NCBI RefSeq assembly: GCF_000807925.1
Contig: NZ_JRVC01000006.1
Location: 159,946 to 223,945, forward strand
Length of the DNA: 64,000 nucleotides
Direction: 5' to 3'
DNA from: Novosphingobium subterraneum
GTDB taxonomy: Bacteria; Pseudomonadota; Alphaproteobacteria; Sphingomonadales; Sphingomonadaceae
This document shows positions 53,392 to 62,819 of the stretch, in pieces. Both the position numbers and the translations under genes were made by a program. The notes beneath the pieces were generated by a model. It made no database searches. It was given only the letters and a program-made list of their open reading frames with translations, and was not told where the DNA came from. The first letter of the stretch is position 1. Every line of letters starts with the position of its first letter.

Positions 53392-54384
53392 ATGACGACT
53401 TATCCGATGACTCGCCTGCGCCGCACCCGTGCCACTGCATGGAGCCGCGCCATGCACCGCGAAGTGCTGGTCACGCCTGCGGACCTGATCTGGCCGCTGT
53501 TCGTGACCGAGGGGGAGGGCGTCGAAGATCCGATCCTGTCGCTTCCCGGCGTATCGCGCTGGTCGGTTGACGGCATCGTTGCGCGGGCCAGGGAAGCGGT
53601 GGCGCTGGGCATTCCGTGCCTTGCCCTGTTTCCGAATACCCAGCCCGATCGCCGCAGCGAGGATGGCAAGGAAGCGCTCAACCCGGACAACCTGATGTGC
53701 CGGGCGATCAAGGCGATCAAGCAGACCTGCGGTGACGATATCGGTGTGCTGACCGACGTCGCGCTCGATCCCTACACCAGCCACGGGCAGGACGGCCTGA
53801 TCGATGATGAGGGCTATGTCCTCAATGATCAGACCGTGGAAATGCTTGTCGGGCAGAGCCTCAACCAGGCCGCAGCCGGGGCCGATATCATTGCCCCGTC
53901 CGACATGATGGACGGCCGCATCGGTGCAATCCGCGAGGCGTTGGAAGGCGCTGGCCACATCAACGTGCAGATCATGTCCTATGCGGCCAAGTATGCCTCG
54001 GCTTTCTATGGACCGTTCCGCGATGCGGTGGGTTCGCGCGGGCTGCTCAAGGGCAACAAGAAGACCTACCAGATGGACCCGGCCAACGCCGAGGAAGCGC
54101 TGCGCGAGGTCGAGATGGATCTGGCCGAAGGTGCTGACAGCGTGATGGTCAAGCCGGGCCTGCCCTATCTCGACATTGCGTGCCGCGTGAAGCAGACCTT
54201 CGGCGTACCCGTGTTCGCCTATCAGGTGAGCGGCGAATACGCGATGATCGAGGCAGCCGTGGCAGCCGGGGCCGCCGATCGCGATGCCATGGTTCTGGAA
54301 ACGCTGGTGGCCTTCAAGCGCGCGGGCTGTTCCGGCGTGCTGACCTACCATGCGGCCCACGCTGCCCGGCTTATGGGCGCCTGA
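53392..54384 (+). CDS. hemB: Delta-aminolevulinic acid dehydratase (porphobilinogen synthase)
   Basis: Condenses two ALA molecules to porphobilinogen, the first common tetrapyrrole step. 330 residues: RRTRATAWSRAM at the start, VLTDVALDPYTSHGQDGLID near 122 with the metal-binding region, SDMMDGRIGAIREAL near 168, and MVKPGLPYLDI near 250 with the Schiff-base lysine K252 region. Metal ligands suggest the magnesium-responsive group found in alphaproteobacteria rather than the zinc-only form. Start ATG at 53392. Third haem gene in the window after hemE and hemJ, but not linked to them. Confidence 0.95.
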   Translation: MTTYPMTRLRRTRATAWSRAMHREVLVTPADLIWPLFVTEGEGVEDPILSLPGVSRWSVDGIVARAREAVALGIPCLALFPNTQPDRRSEDGKEALNPDNLMCRAIKAIKQTCGDDIGVLTDVALDPYTSHGQDGLIDDEGYVLNDQTVEMLVGQSLNQAAAGADIIAPSDMMDGRIGAIREALEGAGHINVQIMSYAAKYASAFYGPFRDAVGSRGLLKGNKKTYQMDPANAEEALREVEMDLAEGADSVMVKPGLPYLDIACRVKQTFGVPVFAYQVSGEYAMIEAAVAAGAADRDAMVLETLVAFKRAGCSGVLTYHAAHAARLMGA

Positions 54385-54392
54385 AGGACCAG

Positions 54393-54959
54393 ATGATGTA
54401 TCCCGACGTTTCGATCGTCCCGCTCAACGGCAAGACCCCGCGCATCCACGAGAGCGCCTTCATTGCGCCCGGCTGCCGGATCATTGGCGATGTCGAGATC
54501 GGGCCGGACGTTTCCATCTGGTACAACTGCGTCCTGCGCGGCGACGTCAATTTTATCCGCATCGGCGCGCGGACCAACATTCAGGATGGCAGCGTCATCC
54601 ACGTCGACAGCCCCGCGCCCACCAAGCCCGATGGCTTTCCGACGATCATTGGCGAGGACGTATTGGTCGGTCATCTGGCCATGGTCCACGGCTGCGTCAT
54701 CGAGGATCGCGGCTTCGTCGGCCTCGGCGCGATCGTGATGAGCGATGCCCATATCGAAAGCGACGGCATGCTCGCAGCAGGCGCGATGCTGACAGGTGGC
54801 AAGCGCGTGTTGTCGCGGCAGTTGTGGGGCGGCCGTCCCGCCAAGTACATGCGCGACCTCGACGATGCGGCCATCGCCGATATGCAGCGCGGCGTGCAGC
54901 ACTACGTCCGCAACGGTCAGGCGCACAAGGCGGCGGTGCTTGGCACGACCGAAGGCTGA
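54393..54959 (+). CDS. Gamma-carbonic anhydrase-like hexapeptide protein
   Basis: A 188-residue left-handed beta-helix protein with imperfect hexapeptide repeats (PGCRIIGDVEIGPDVSIWYNCVLRG, then DGSVIHVD and GEDVLVGHLAMVHGC). The three metal-ligand histidines of the gamma-carbonic anhydrase/YrdA group are at H84-, H101- and H106-type positions in HVD, GHLAMVHG. Many such proteins have weak or no anhydrase activity and their role is unproven. Start ATG at 54393 after GAAGGACC. The following DUF167 frame begins inside its 3' end. Confidence 0.88.
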   Translation: MMYPDVSIVPLNGKTPRIHESAFIAPGCRIIGDVEIGPDVSIWYNCVLRGDVNFIRIGARTNIQDGSVIHVDSPAPTKPDGFPTIIGEDVLVGHLAMVHGCVIEDRGFVGLGAIVMSDAHIESDGMLAAGAMLTGGKRVLSRQLWGGRPAKYMRDLDDAAIADMQRGVQHYVRNGQAHKAAVLGTTEG

Positions 54960-55224
54960 CCTGCCACCGCCAGCGGCCTTGCGCGCGCTGGTCGATGCCG
55001 AGGGGCGTCTGGCGGTGCGCGTGACGCCGGGCGCGCGCAGCGAGGGCATCGAGATCGAGCAGGGGCGCGTTGCCGTGAAAGTCCGCGCCAAGCCCGAGGA
55101 CGGCAAGGCGACGGCAGCGGTCGGCGAACTTCTGGCAAGGGCGCTGGGTGTTGCGCCGTCCAAGGTAGAAATGTTGCGCGGCGCAACTTCTCGGGAGAAG
55201 TTGTTCAGGATTTCGCCAGTCTAA
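54940..55224 (+). CDS. DUF167 family protein (YggU-like)
   Basis: A 94-residue protein with the DUF167 pattern: LAVRVTPGARSEGIEI near 25-40 and VKVRAKPEDGKATAAVGELLARALGV near 48-73. The start is TTG at 54940 inside the 3' end of the carbonic anhydrase-like gene, with AAGG about 10 bases upstream; no ATG is available. Function unknown. It converges on the DUF1275 gene with a 4-bp overlap of their stops. Confidence 0.8.
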   Translation: MARPKADLPPPAALRALVDAEGRLAVRVTPGARSEGIEIEQGRVAVKVRAKPEDGKATAAVGELLARALGVAPSKVEMLRGATSREKLFRISPV

Positions 55225-55859
55225 CTTTCAGAAGGTACCCTGAACGCAACGACGACCATCGCCGCGCTCCAGACGCTGGCGATCCACAGGCATCCCATCG
55301 GCAGGCGATCCTGCAGGAAAGCGCCGAGCACGGCACCGCCCAGCAGGCCAAGCCAGAGCTGCGCCCATGACGCCCATCGGCCATCGCCTTTACCCGTGAC
55401 GCGGCGTGCCAGGCCAATGCCGAGCTTGACCAGGGCGCCGGTCATGTAGGTCAGGCCGACAGTTACTTCGCCATCGCGCTGGAAAGTGTTGTTCAGCGCA
55501 CCCATCGCCAGCACCAGCGCCGCCATCATGAGCGTTCCGATCCCGGCAGCGCGGGCCAATGCGCCGATCACCAGCAGCGCGGTCACCAGCGCCAGCACGG
55601 CGGGTTTGCGCATCGACCCCGCACGCTCGGAAACGAGCGCGCCACCCGTCACGCCAGCGATGAAGCCGCCGATCAACAGGGCCGGAACTATCGCATCTTG
55701 CGGGGCAGTGCCAATCGCAACGCCAAGCCGTGTCGTATTGCCCGACATGAAGGAGACGAAGTAGGCCTGCGCCGAAAGAAACCCGACCGAGTCCACAAAC
55801 CCGGCCATTGCGGCAAGAGCCATGGCGAATGTCCGGCGCTGGCGGTCGTTGAGGATCAC
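55221..55859 (-). CDS. DUF1275 family membrane protein (YoaK-like)
   Basis: A 212-residue protein with six predicted helices. The family opening AMAGFVDSVGFLSAQAYFVSFMSGNTTRLGVAIG is present, followed by GALNNTFQRDGEVTVGLTYMTGALVKLGIGL, typical of YoaK/DUF1275. Function unknown; some members are induced by envelope stress. Start ATG at 55857-55859. Convergent with DUF167, with stops overlapping by 4 bp. Confidence 0.9.
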   Translation of the reverse strand: MILNDRQRRTFAMALAAMAGFVDSVGFLSAQAYFVSFMSGNTTRLGVAIGTAPQDAIVPALLIGGFIAGVTGGALVSERAGSMRKPAVLALVTALLVIGALARAAGIGTLMMAALVLAMGALNNTFQRDGEVTVGLTYMTGALVKLGIGLARRVTGKGDGRWASWAQLWLGLLGGAVLGAFLQDRLPMGCLWIASVWSAAMVVVAFRVPSES

Positions 55860-55906
55860 GCTGCGCCTTCTAGCGCGTGTTTGCGCCGAAGGGAATCAAC
55901 GGGGAA

Positions 55907-56302
55907 TCAGTCGCGCGCCATGCCTCGGGCCATCTGGCCAAGGACTTCGCTGAGCCCGACGGCAATTTCGCGGTCCTCCGGGGCAACATCGGCGATCGCC
56001 CGCGCCATGCAGTCGGCCCATTGCTTTGCCGTGTCGCGCGTGATCGGGAAGGGCTTGTGCATCGACATCATGCACTTGCCCGGATGCGCCTCGAACCAGT
56101 CGCGTGGACCGCCGCTCCAGCCCGCCAGAAAGCCCGGCAAGGATTCGCGCATCGGCGCAAGGTCCGGCGCATGCATGGCGCGCAGTTCTGCAAACGCAGG
56201 ATCGGTTTCCATCAGGTCATAGAAACGGTCGGTGATGCGGCGCAGCATTTCGATGCCGCCAAGGCGGTCATAAGGACTTGTCGCGGGGGCCTGGGTAGCC
56301 AA
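55907..56302 (-). CDS. Group II truncated haemoglobin
   Basis: A 131-residue 2-on-2 globin that binds haem and oxygen. Visible features: YDRLGGIEMLRRITDRFYDLM near 12-32, the proximal histidine in CMMSMHKPFPI near 86, and the group II tryptophan in AKQWADCM near 100. The start is TTG at 56300-56302 with GGAG 8 bases upstream; an ATG-initiated longer frame adds 25 residues unlike the family. Possible roles are NO or sulfide detoxification, or electron transfer; the sequence does not decide. Confidence 0.88.
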   Translation of the reverse strand: MATQAPATSPYDRLGGIEMLRRITDRFYDLMETDPAFAELRAMHAPDLAPMRESLPGFLAGWSGGPRDWFEAHPGKCMMSMHKPFPITRDTAKQWADCMARAIADVAPEDREIAVGLSEVLGQMARGMARD

Positions 56303-56401
56303 GGGATTGCTCCGGAACAGGGATCTGGAACCTTGCTTGTGCCCCCAACCTGCGCCGACAACATTGACCGCCATCAATCAACTGGACAATCCCTTGGCGC
56401 T

Positions 56402-56590
56402 TCAGTTGCGATGGGGGAGTGCCTTGGCCGCCAGTCCTGCCGCCATTCCGCCAAGGACTGCCCCGATCGCCCAGTTGGTCGCCACCGCATCCCACTGGCG
56501 ATAGCGGGTCCATTCGCCGCCGGTGCGCAGCGACGTCCAGGCGAGTCGTCCCAGCGCATAGGCCGGAGCGGCGAGCAACATGTTTGCCAT
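56402..56590 (-). CDS. Small hypothetical membrane-associated protein, 62 residues
   Basis: ATG at 56588-56590 after GGAGAGAAGACA, a good ribosome site. The 62-residue product has a moderately hydrophobic N-terminus (ANMLLAAPAYALGRLAWTSL), a short RTGGEWTRYRQW section and a second hydrophobic stretch (NWAIGAVLGGMAAGLAAKAL), suggesting one or two membrane segments. I do not recognise a family. It lies between the haemoglobin and DNA ligase genes on the same strand, with 99 bp before the haemoglobin. Confidence 0.55.
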   Translation of the reverse strand: MANMLLAAPAYALGRLAWTSLRTGGEWTRYRQWDAVATNWAIGAVLGGMAAGLAAKALPHRN

Positions 56591-56649
56591 TGTCTTCTCT
56601 CCCAGACGTTTTTCTGGAAACGGCAGGCAAGTGACTAGGTTCCGCAAGC

Positions 56650-58245
56650 TCAATCCGCGATCAAACCCTTCAGCGTCTCGAGCCGGTCCGCTTCATGCGC
56701 GGGCTTGTCGCTGCGGATGCGGCTGATGCGCGGGAAGCGCATGGCGACGCCCGACTTGTGCCGCTTGCTGGCGTGGACCGAGTCAAAGGCGACTTCGAAT
56801 ACCAGCGACTTGTCGGTTTCGCGCACGGGGCCAAACTTGGCCACGGTGTGCTGCCGCACGTAGCGGTCGAGCCATTTCAGTTCATCGTCGGTGAACCCGA
56901 AATAGGCCTTGCCCACGGGTAGAAGTTCCGCGCCCTCGTCGGGGTCGCCGTTCCAGCAGCCGAAGGTATAGTCCGAATAGAACGACGATCGCTTGCCGCT
57001 CCCGCGCTGCGCATACATCAGCACGCAATCGATCAGCAGCGGATCGCGCTTCCACTTGTACCACAGTCCGGTCCGCCGCCCGGCGACGTAAGGGCTGTCG
57101 CGCCGCTTGAGCATGACACCCTCGATCGCCTCGTCCCGGGCCCGGGCGCGCACTTCGGCAAGTTCGGCGAAGTCCCGCGCCTCGATCACTTGCGAGATAT
57201 CGAAGCGGCCCTGGTCGAGCTTCGGCACCAGGGCTTCCAGACGAGCGCGGCGCTGCTCCCAAGCCCATTCGCGCAAGTCTTCGCCATCCTCGATCAGCAG
57301 GTCATAAAGACGTACGAAGGCGGGATAGTCGCTGAGCATAGCCTTCGACACGGTCTTGCGCCCCAAGCGCTGCTGCAGCGCGTTGAAGCTCGCCGCGCCA
57401 CCACTCTCGCCACCCTGATGCACCCCGCGCACCAGCAGTTCGCCATCGAGCACGCAGGGCGTGGAAAGCGCTGCCGTCACTTCCGGGAATGTGCCGGAAA
57501 TGTCGTCGCCACTGCGCGAATAGACGCGCGTCTCGCCGGCGACGTGGACGATCTGCACGCGAATGCCGTCCCATTTCCACTCGGCTGCGAACTCCGACAG
57601 CTCAAGGCTTTCCGCTTCGAGCGGGTGTGCCAGCATGAACGGCCGGAACAACGGGAGCAGGTCGGTGCGCGGAGGCGCAGCTCCGTTGGCGGCCCAATCG
57701 AACAGGGGCAGGTAAGGAGGCGCCTGTCCGTGCCAGTACTCCTCCACATCCTCGACGCTCACGCTGAACGCCTGTGCGAACGCGACCTTGGCGAGCCGCG
57801 CCGAAATACCGATGCGCATCGCACCGGTGGCAAGCTTCAGCAGGGCATAGCGACCGTTGACGTCAAGACGGTCGAGCAGATCGGTAAGTACGCCCGGCGC
57901 GGTGGTACGTGTGGTTGCGTGCAGGGTTTCTACCACCTCCGCTACGGAAGGCGGAGGCAGCCGATCTCCCAATGGTTCCGGCCAGAGCAGGCTGGCTGTC
58001 TCGGCGGTGTCGCCAACGTAATCGCGGCTCAACGTCCACAACACGGGGTCCACCCGCTCGGCCATCAGCGAGCGGATCAGCCCGGCCTTGACTGCGGGGA
58101 AGTCCAGCCCATCGGTCAGCGCGGCCAGCGCCCAGCCGCGGTCGGGATCGGGTGTCTCGCGCATGTAGTCGGCCAGCAGCGCCAGCTTGGCATTGCGCGA
58201 TGGCGTGAGGACGAGCGCGTCGAGCAGGGCGGCAAAGCGCTCCAT
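56650..58245 (-). CDS. ATP-dependent DNA ligase (ligase-associated DNA damage response type)
   Basis: 531 residues. An N-terminal helical DNA-binding domain (about 1-190) precedes the adenylation domain with AAEWKWDGIRVQ (K at the KxDG site, near 223), SRSGDDIS, DGELLVRG, IEGVMLKRRDSPY and LWYKWKRDP, and an OB-fold C-terminal domain (about 410-531). This is the ligase that in proteobacteria is encoded with a dedicated exonuclease, an LHR-type helicase and a PdeM-like nuclease. Start ATG at 58243-58245 overlaps the exonuclease stop by one base. No Ku is present in the window. Confidence 0.93.
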   Translation of the reverse strand: MERFAALLDALVLTPSRNAKLALLADYMRETPDPDRGWALAALTDGLDFPAVKAGLIRSLMAERVDPVLWTLSRDYVGDTAETASLLWPEPLGDRLPPPSVAEVVETLHATTRTTAPGVLTDLLDRLDVNGRYALLKLATGAMRIGISARLAKVAFAQAFSVSVEDVEEYWHGQAPPYLPLFDWAANGAAPPRTDLLPLFRPFMLAHPLEAESLELSEFAAEWKWDGIRVQIVHVAGETRVYSRSGDDISGTFPEVTAALSTPCVLDGELLVRGVHQGGESGGAASFNALQQRLGRKTVSKAMLSDYPAFVRLYDLLIEDGEDLREWAWEQRRARLEALVPKLDQGRFDISQVIEARDFAELAEVRARARDEAIEGVMLKRRDSPYVAGRRTGLWYKWKRDPLLIDCVLMYAQRGSGKRSSFYSDYTFGCWNGDPDEGAELLPVGKAYFGFTDDELKWLDRYVRQHTVAKFGPVRETDKSLVFEVAFDSVHASKRHKSGVAMRFPRISRIRSDKPAHEADRLETLKGLIAD

Positions 58246-59261
58246 CAGTCGTCCTCGTCCTCGTAGCCGACCAGCGCGAGGGCCCGCGCCTTGCGCTGCG
58301 TCAGTTCGCACCAGCGCAGCAGCGCTTCCTCGCGCCCGTGGGTGATCCAGGTCTCGGCCGGATTCACTTGCGCGATGGTCTGGGTCAGCTCGTCCCAGTC
58401 AGCGTGGTCCGAGATGATCAGCGGCAGCTCCACATTGCGTTGCCGCGCCCGCTGCCGCACCCGCATCCAGCCCGAAGCCATGGCGGTGACAGGGTCAGGC
58501 AGGCGGCGGCTCCAGCGGTCGTTCAAGGCAGACGGCGGGCAGATCACGATGCCGTTGGCCAGCGCCGCCTTGGGCACCCCTGCCACGGCCTTGAGATCGC
58601 CAAGATCGACGCCGTGGTCCTCATACAGCCGGCACATCCGCTCCATCGCGCCGTGGAGCCAGATCGTGTCGTGAAATCCCGCCGCGCGCAGTTCGGCAAT
58701 CACCCGCTGCGCCTTGCCCAGGGCATAGGCGCCGACAAGCACGCAGCGCCCCTGATCGTTCTCGCGGGCACTGAGCAGCTTGGCCATTTCCTCGGCAATC
58801 GGCGGATGGCGGAACACCGGCAGTCCGAACGTGGCTTCGGTGATGAACACGTCGCAGGGCGTCACTTCGAAGGGCGGACAGGTGGGATCGGCACGGCGCT
58901 TGTAGTCGCCGGTCACGATCACCCGCTCGCCGGCGTGCTCGAGCAGGATCTGCGCAGAGCCAAGGACATGTCCCGCCGGCACGAAAGTTGCGCGCACCCC
59001 TCCGGGAAGGCTGATCGTCTCGCCATAGGCAACAGGCGCCGCCCGGACCGCGCTATCCGCTTCGACACCATAGCGCAGCTGCATGATCGCCAGCGTTTCG
59101 GGCGTCGCCACTGTCCGCCCGTGACCACCCCGTGCGTGATCGGCATGCCCATGCGTGACCAGGGCGGTATCGACTGGCCGTGCCGGATCGATCCACACAT
59201 CCGCTGGAGCGACGTGGATGCCCATCGGCTCTGCCCTGATCCACGAAAATGCCGCTGCCAT
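58245..59261 (-). CDS. Ligase-associated DNA damage response exonuclease (MBL/beta-CASP type)
   Basis: 338 residues of metallo-beta-lactamase nuclease fold. The metal motif THGHADHARGG is near residue 36-46, followed by VPAGHVLGSAQI, VTGDYKRRAD and a C-terminal region with GRCVLVGAYALGKAQRVI and ISDHADWDEL. Start ATG at 59259-59261. The last base overlaps the ligase start (TGATG), so translation is coupled. The two other usual partners, an LHR helicase and PdeM, are not adjacent; the next gene is an EF-hand lipoprotein on the other strand. Confidence 0.92.
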   Translation of the reverse strand: MAAAFSWIRAEPMGIHVAPADVWIDPARPVDTALVTHGHADHARGGHGRTVATPETLAIMQLRYGVEADSAVRAAPVAYGETISLPGGVRATFVPAGHVLGSAQILLEHAGERVIVTGDYKRRADPTCPPFEVTPCDVFITEATFGLPVFRHPPIAEEMAKLLSARENDQGRCVLVGAYALGKAQRVIAELRAAGFHDTIWLHGAMERMCRLYEDHGVDLGDLKAVAGVPKAALANGIVICPPSALNDRWSRRLPDPVTAMASGWMRVRQRARQRNVELPLIISDHADWDELTQTIAQVNPAETWITHGREEALLRWCELTQRKARALALVGYEDEDD

Positions 59262-59397
59262 GCCGGAACAATGGCGGGCTCACGGGATTCGTTCCAGATG
59301 AACCATCGCCACAGGATTGCGCGCGCGGGACAGGCGAGGTTCAGGTCACCGGGTTAGCTTTCGCCCGCCCTCAAACAGACGATCCGGGAGACTGGCC

Positions 59398-59913
59398 ATG
59401 CTCCGCAAAAGCACATTGCTCCTCGCACCACTATGCGCCGCCGTGCTCTTGGCAGGGTGCGACGGAAAGGAGAAGGAAACCGGACCGGATGTCTCGCCGA
59501 CAGCGTCGATCCCGGCGATTGCCGGGGCCGAGCCGCCGGTTACAGCGGTGCCGCCCTCGGCCAATCCGCTCGCCAGCTTCGACCGGCTCGATGCCGCGCG
59601 CGATGGGGCGATATCCAGCGCGGAGTATGCACAAGGGGCGCAGACCCTGTTCGAGATGATGGACCTGAAACAGAACGGCAATCTCGACGTCGACCAACTC
59701 CGCGCGGGCTCTGCCATGCTGGCCGAGATCGACGGGCTGACTCCGCGGGACCTGCTGGCCGTCGCCGATGCCGATGGTGACGGCAAGCTGACCCTGTCCG
59801 AATGGATGGCCTTCAACAACGCCCGATTTTCGATGATCGACAGGAATGGCGATGGCATGGTGAGCCGCGCCGAATGGGATGCCCCTCATCCCGCGCCGCC
59901 TCGGGCGCCATAA
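59398..59913 (+). CDS. EF-hand calcium-binding lipoprotein
   Basis: A 171-residue exported protein. The N-terminus (LRKSTLLLAPLCAAVLLAGC) is a lipoprotein signal with Cys near 21. After a Pro/Ala-rich linker (about 30-55), four EF-hand-like loops are visible: DAARDGAISSAEY, DLKQNGNLDVDQL, DADGDGKLTLSEW and DRNGDGMVSRAEW. The last two have a complete set of calcium ligands; the first two are degenerate. Role unknown. Start ATG at 59398. A GC-rich hairpin follows 14 bp after the stop, also close to the clpA end. Confidence 0.85.
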   Translation: MLRKSTLLLAPLCAAVLLAGCDGKEKETGPDVSPTASIPAIAGAEPPVTAVPPSANPLASFDRLDAARDGAISSAEYAQGAQTLFEMMDLKQNGNLDVDQLRAGSAMLAEIDGLTPRDLLAVADADGDGKLTLSEWMAFNNARFSMIDRNGDGMVSRAEWDAPHPAPPRAP

Positions 59914-59924
59914 GGATGATCGAG

Positions 59925-59954
59925 AAGGGGCGGCACCTCACGATGCCGCCCCTC
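59925..59954. terminator. Hairpin between the EF-hand gene and clpA
   Basis: GGGGCGGCA and TGCCGCCCC arms (59927-59935 with 59944-59952). Neither side has a long T-run, so it may be a weak bidirectional terminator for the two converging transcripts. Confidence 0.5.
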
Positions 59955-59976
59955 TGCTCGTGCACAGCTCTGGAGC

Positions 59977-62340
59977 CTATTCGGCTTCGTCGGCACTCGG
60001 CTCTTCGGTCGCCGCGCTTCCCGCCTTGCCCTTCCTGGCCTTCTTCTTGACCAGCTTTGGCGCGGCTGGCGTCAGTTCGAAGGACAGCGCGTCCTCCTTC
60101 AGGCTGACGTGGACTTCGCCGCCATTGGCCAGCTTGCCGAACAGCAGTTCCTCGGCGAGCGGCTTCTTGACCTTCTCCTGGATCAGGCGGGCCATCGGGC
60201 GGGCGCCGTAGAGCTTGTCGTAGCCCTTCTTCGCCAGCCAGCTGCGCGCGTCGGCATCGAACTGGATGTGGACGTTCTGTTCGGCCAGCTGCAGTTCGAG
60301 CTGCAGCACGAACTTGTCGACCACGCGGCTGACGACTTCGGGCGGCAGGTAACCGAACGGCACGATCGCATCGAGACGGTTGCGGAATTCAGGCGTGAAC
60401 ATCTTCTTCACCGCCTCGTCACCGGCGTCGGCCTTCGACACGTCGCCAAAGCCGATGCCCTGCCGCGCCATGTCCGAAGCGCCCGCATTGGTGGTCATGA
60501 TCAGGACCACATTGCGGAAGTCCACCGTCTTGCCGTGGTGGTCGGTCAGGCGCCCATTGTCCATCACCTGCAGCAGGATGTTGAACAGGTCGGGGTGGGC
60601 CTTCTCGATTTCGTCGAGCAGCAGGACGCAGTGCGGCTGCTGGTCGATCGCATCGGTGAGCAACCCGCCCTGATCGAAGCCGACATAGCCCGGAGGCGCG
60701 CCGATCAGGCGCGAAACCGAATGCCGCTCCATGTATTCCGACATGTCGAAGCGCTGCAGCGGAATGCCCATGATCTGGGCGAGACTGCGGGCAACTTCGG
60801 TCTTGCCCACGCCAGTGGGACCTGAGAACAGGAACGAGCCGATCGGCTTGTCCGCATCGCGCAGGCCGGCGCGGCTCAACTTCATGGCCGAGGACAGCAC
60901 CTCGATCGCCTTGTCCTGCCCGAAGACCAGACGCTTGAGATCGCGCTCGAGATGTTCGAGCACCTTCTTGTCGTCGCTGCTGACCGACTTGGGCGGGATG
61001 CGCGCCATCGTCGCGATGACCTGCTCGATCTCGCGGGCGGTGATCGTCTTCTTGCGCTTGTTCGGCGGCACCAGCATCTGCATCGCGCCCACCTCGTCGA
61101 TCACGTCGATCGCCTTGTCGGGCAGCTTGCGGTCATTGATGTATCGCGCCGAAAGCTCGACCGCGGTCTTGATCGCGTCCGGCGTGTACTTGACCTTGTG
61201 GTGCTCCTCGAACGCGGTGCGGAGGCCCCGAAGGATCTTGATGGTGTCCTCGACGGTCGGCTCGTTCACGTCGATCTTCTGGAACCGGCGCAGCAGGGCA
61301 CGGTCCTTTTCGAAGTGGTTGCGGAACTCCTTGTACGTGGTCGAGCCGATGCAACGGATCGTCCCGCCCGAAAGCGCAGGTTTCAGGAGGTTTGAGGCAT
61401 CCATCGCCCCGCCGCTGGTGGCGCCAGCGCCGATCACGGTGTGGATCTCGTCGATGAACAGCACCGCGTGAGGCATCTTCTCGAGTTCCGAGACGACCTG
61501 CTTGAGGCGTTCCTCGAAGTCGCCGCGATAGCGCGTGCCCGCGAGCAGGCTGCCCATGTCGAGCGAGTAGATAACCGCTTCGGACAGCACTTCGGGCACT
61601 TCGCCTTCGACGATCTTGCGCGCGAGGCCCTCGGCAATCGCCGTCTTGCCCACGCCCGGATCGCCCACGTAAAGCGGGTTGTTCTTGGAGCGGCGGCACA
61701 GGATCTGGATGGTACGGTCCACTTCCGGGCCGCGCCCGATCAGCGGATCGACCTTTCCGTTCAGCGCCTTCTCGTTGAGGTTGACGCAGAACTGGTCGAG
61801 CGCGGTTTCCTTCTTCTGGCCCTTGGTGTCGGCCTTCTCTTCCTGCTGCTTCGGAGCCTCCTCCTCGGCGCCCTTGGGCGTGCGGCCTTCGACCTGGCGG
61901 CCGCCCTTGCCAATGCCGTGGCTGATGAAGCTGACCGCATCGAGGCGGCTCATGTCCTGCTGCTGCAGGAAATAGACAGCGTAGGAATCGCGCTCGGAGA
62001 ACAGTGCGACCAGCACGTTGGCGCCCGTCACGGTGTCCTTGCCCGAGGACTGCACGTGAAGAATGGCGCGCTGGATCACCCGCTGGAACCCGGCGGTCGG
62101 CTGCGGATCGGCCTTTTCCTGGGTCTTGAGCGACTGGTATTCCTGATCGAGGTACTGGCGCACCACGTCGCCAAGATCCCCAAGGTCCACGCCGCAAGCC
62201 TGCATGACCTGCGCCGCGTCCGGATCATCGATCAGGGCCAGCAGGAGATGCTCGAGAGTCGCGTACTCGTGGCTGCGCTCGGACGCGTTGGCGAGCGCGG
62301 TGTGCAGCGTTTTCTCGAGACTCTGGGCGAAACTGGGCAT
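59977..62340 (-). CDS. clpA: ATP-dependent Clp protease ATP-binding subunit ClpA
   Basis: Unfoldase that feeds substrates into ClpP. 787 residues: an N-domain (1-150, beginning [19 protein letters not shown]), first AAA module with GDPGVGKT near 225 and second with GPTGVGKT near 510, and a C-terminal small domain. A charged insertion (about 155-185, rich in Lys/Glu/Gln) separates the N-domain from the first AAA module. The IGL-type ClpP loop lies in the second AAA domain. Start ATG at 62338-62340. The adaptor gene clpS is not next to it, unlike in many proteobacteria. Confidence 0.95.
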   Translation of the reverse strand: MPSFAQSLEKTLHTALANASERSHEYATLEHLLLALIDDPDAAQVMQACGVDLGDLGDVVRQYLDQEYQSLKTQEKADPQPTAGFQRVIQRAILHVQSSGKDTVTGANVLVALFSERDSYAVYFLQQQDMSRLDAVSFISHGIGKGGRQVEGRTPKGAEEEAPKQQEEKADTKGQKKETALDQFCVNLNEKALNGKVDPLIGRGPEVDRTIQILCRRSKNNPLYVGDPGVGKTAIAEGLARKIVEGEVPEVLSEAVIYSLDMGSLLAGTRYRGDFEERLKQVVSELEKMPHAVLFIDEIHTVIGAGATSGGAMDASNLLKPALSGGTIRCIGSTTYKEFRNHFEKDRALLRRFQKIDVNEPTVEDTIKILRGLRTAFEEHHKVKYTPDAIKTAVELSARYINDRKLPDKAIDVIDEVGAMQMLVPPNKRKKTITAREIEQVIATMARIPPKSVSSDDKKVLEHLERDLKRLVFGQDKAIEVLSSAMKLSRAGLRDADKPIGSFLFSGPTGVGKTEVARSLAQIMGIPLQRFDMSEYMERHSVSRLIGAPPGYVGFDQGGLLTDAIDQQPHCVLLLDEIEKAHPDLFNILLQVMDNGRLTDHHGKTVDFRNVVLIMTTNAGASDMARQGIGFGDVSKADAGDEAVKKMFTPEFRNRLDAIVPFGYLPPEVVSRVVDKFVLQLELQLAEQNVHIQFDADARSWLAKKGYDKLYGARPMARLIQEKVKKPLAEELLFGKLANGGEVHVSLKEDALSFELTPAAPKLVKKKARKGKAGSAATEEPSADEAE

Positions 62341-62508
62341 GTTGCGGCTACTTTCTGGCTTGCGCCGGTGGGTTCTCCGACATGGAGAGTGCACACGCGT
62401 TATTAACCCGGGCTAAACCACGTGTGAGGGTGAGAACAGATGTCTGAAAGACACCCGTATATCGCGAGATATGGTAACGCCCTTCGGCAAAGGGAAGGGC
62501 GCGCGAAT

Positions 62509-62745
62509 TCATCCTGCTTCGCCTGAGCCGGGCGGCGTTCGAAACAGCGCTTCTGCCGCAGCGCGATGGGCGCTCGCCTTGTCGCGATGGGCGACGGTGC
62601 GCATGATCTCGAGTTCGAGCAGGCGAATGCGCTCGTTCAGTTCATCGTGCGAATAGGGGTCGAGCACTTCGGTTGCCAGCTGGCTGGCCAGGTCCCCTTT
62701 CGGGCGAGGGCGCTCATCATGGTCCATTCCGGGCAGTTTGGGCAT
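62509..62745 (-). CDS. DUF1192 family protein
   Basis: A 78-residue protein with the family's helical core SHDELNERIRLLELEIMRTV and HRAAAEALFR near the end. The start is ATG 62743-62745 or the one at 62727. The gene is 74 bp from the divergent quinone oxidoreductase start, an arrangement common in alphaproteobacteria and one reason the small gene is credible. Function unknown. Confidence 0.82.
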   Translation of the reverse strand: MPKLPGMDHDERPRPKGDLASQLATEVLDPYSHDELNERIRLLELEIMRTVAHRDKASAHRAAAEALFRTPPGSGEAG

Positions 62746-62819
62746 TGCAATGCCTTGCTGTCAACGCCTTGCATGGCTAGCCAGAGGCAAATTGGTATTC
62801 ACAGGGGCAACAGCGGCGG

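Noticed and set aside
51744..53393. A 549-codon leftward open frame opposite the M23 peptidase gene
   Set aside because: The rightward frame has a membrane helix and an intact LytM domain; the antisense frame has no domain or start signal.
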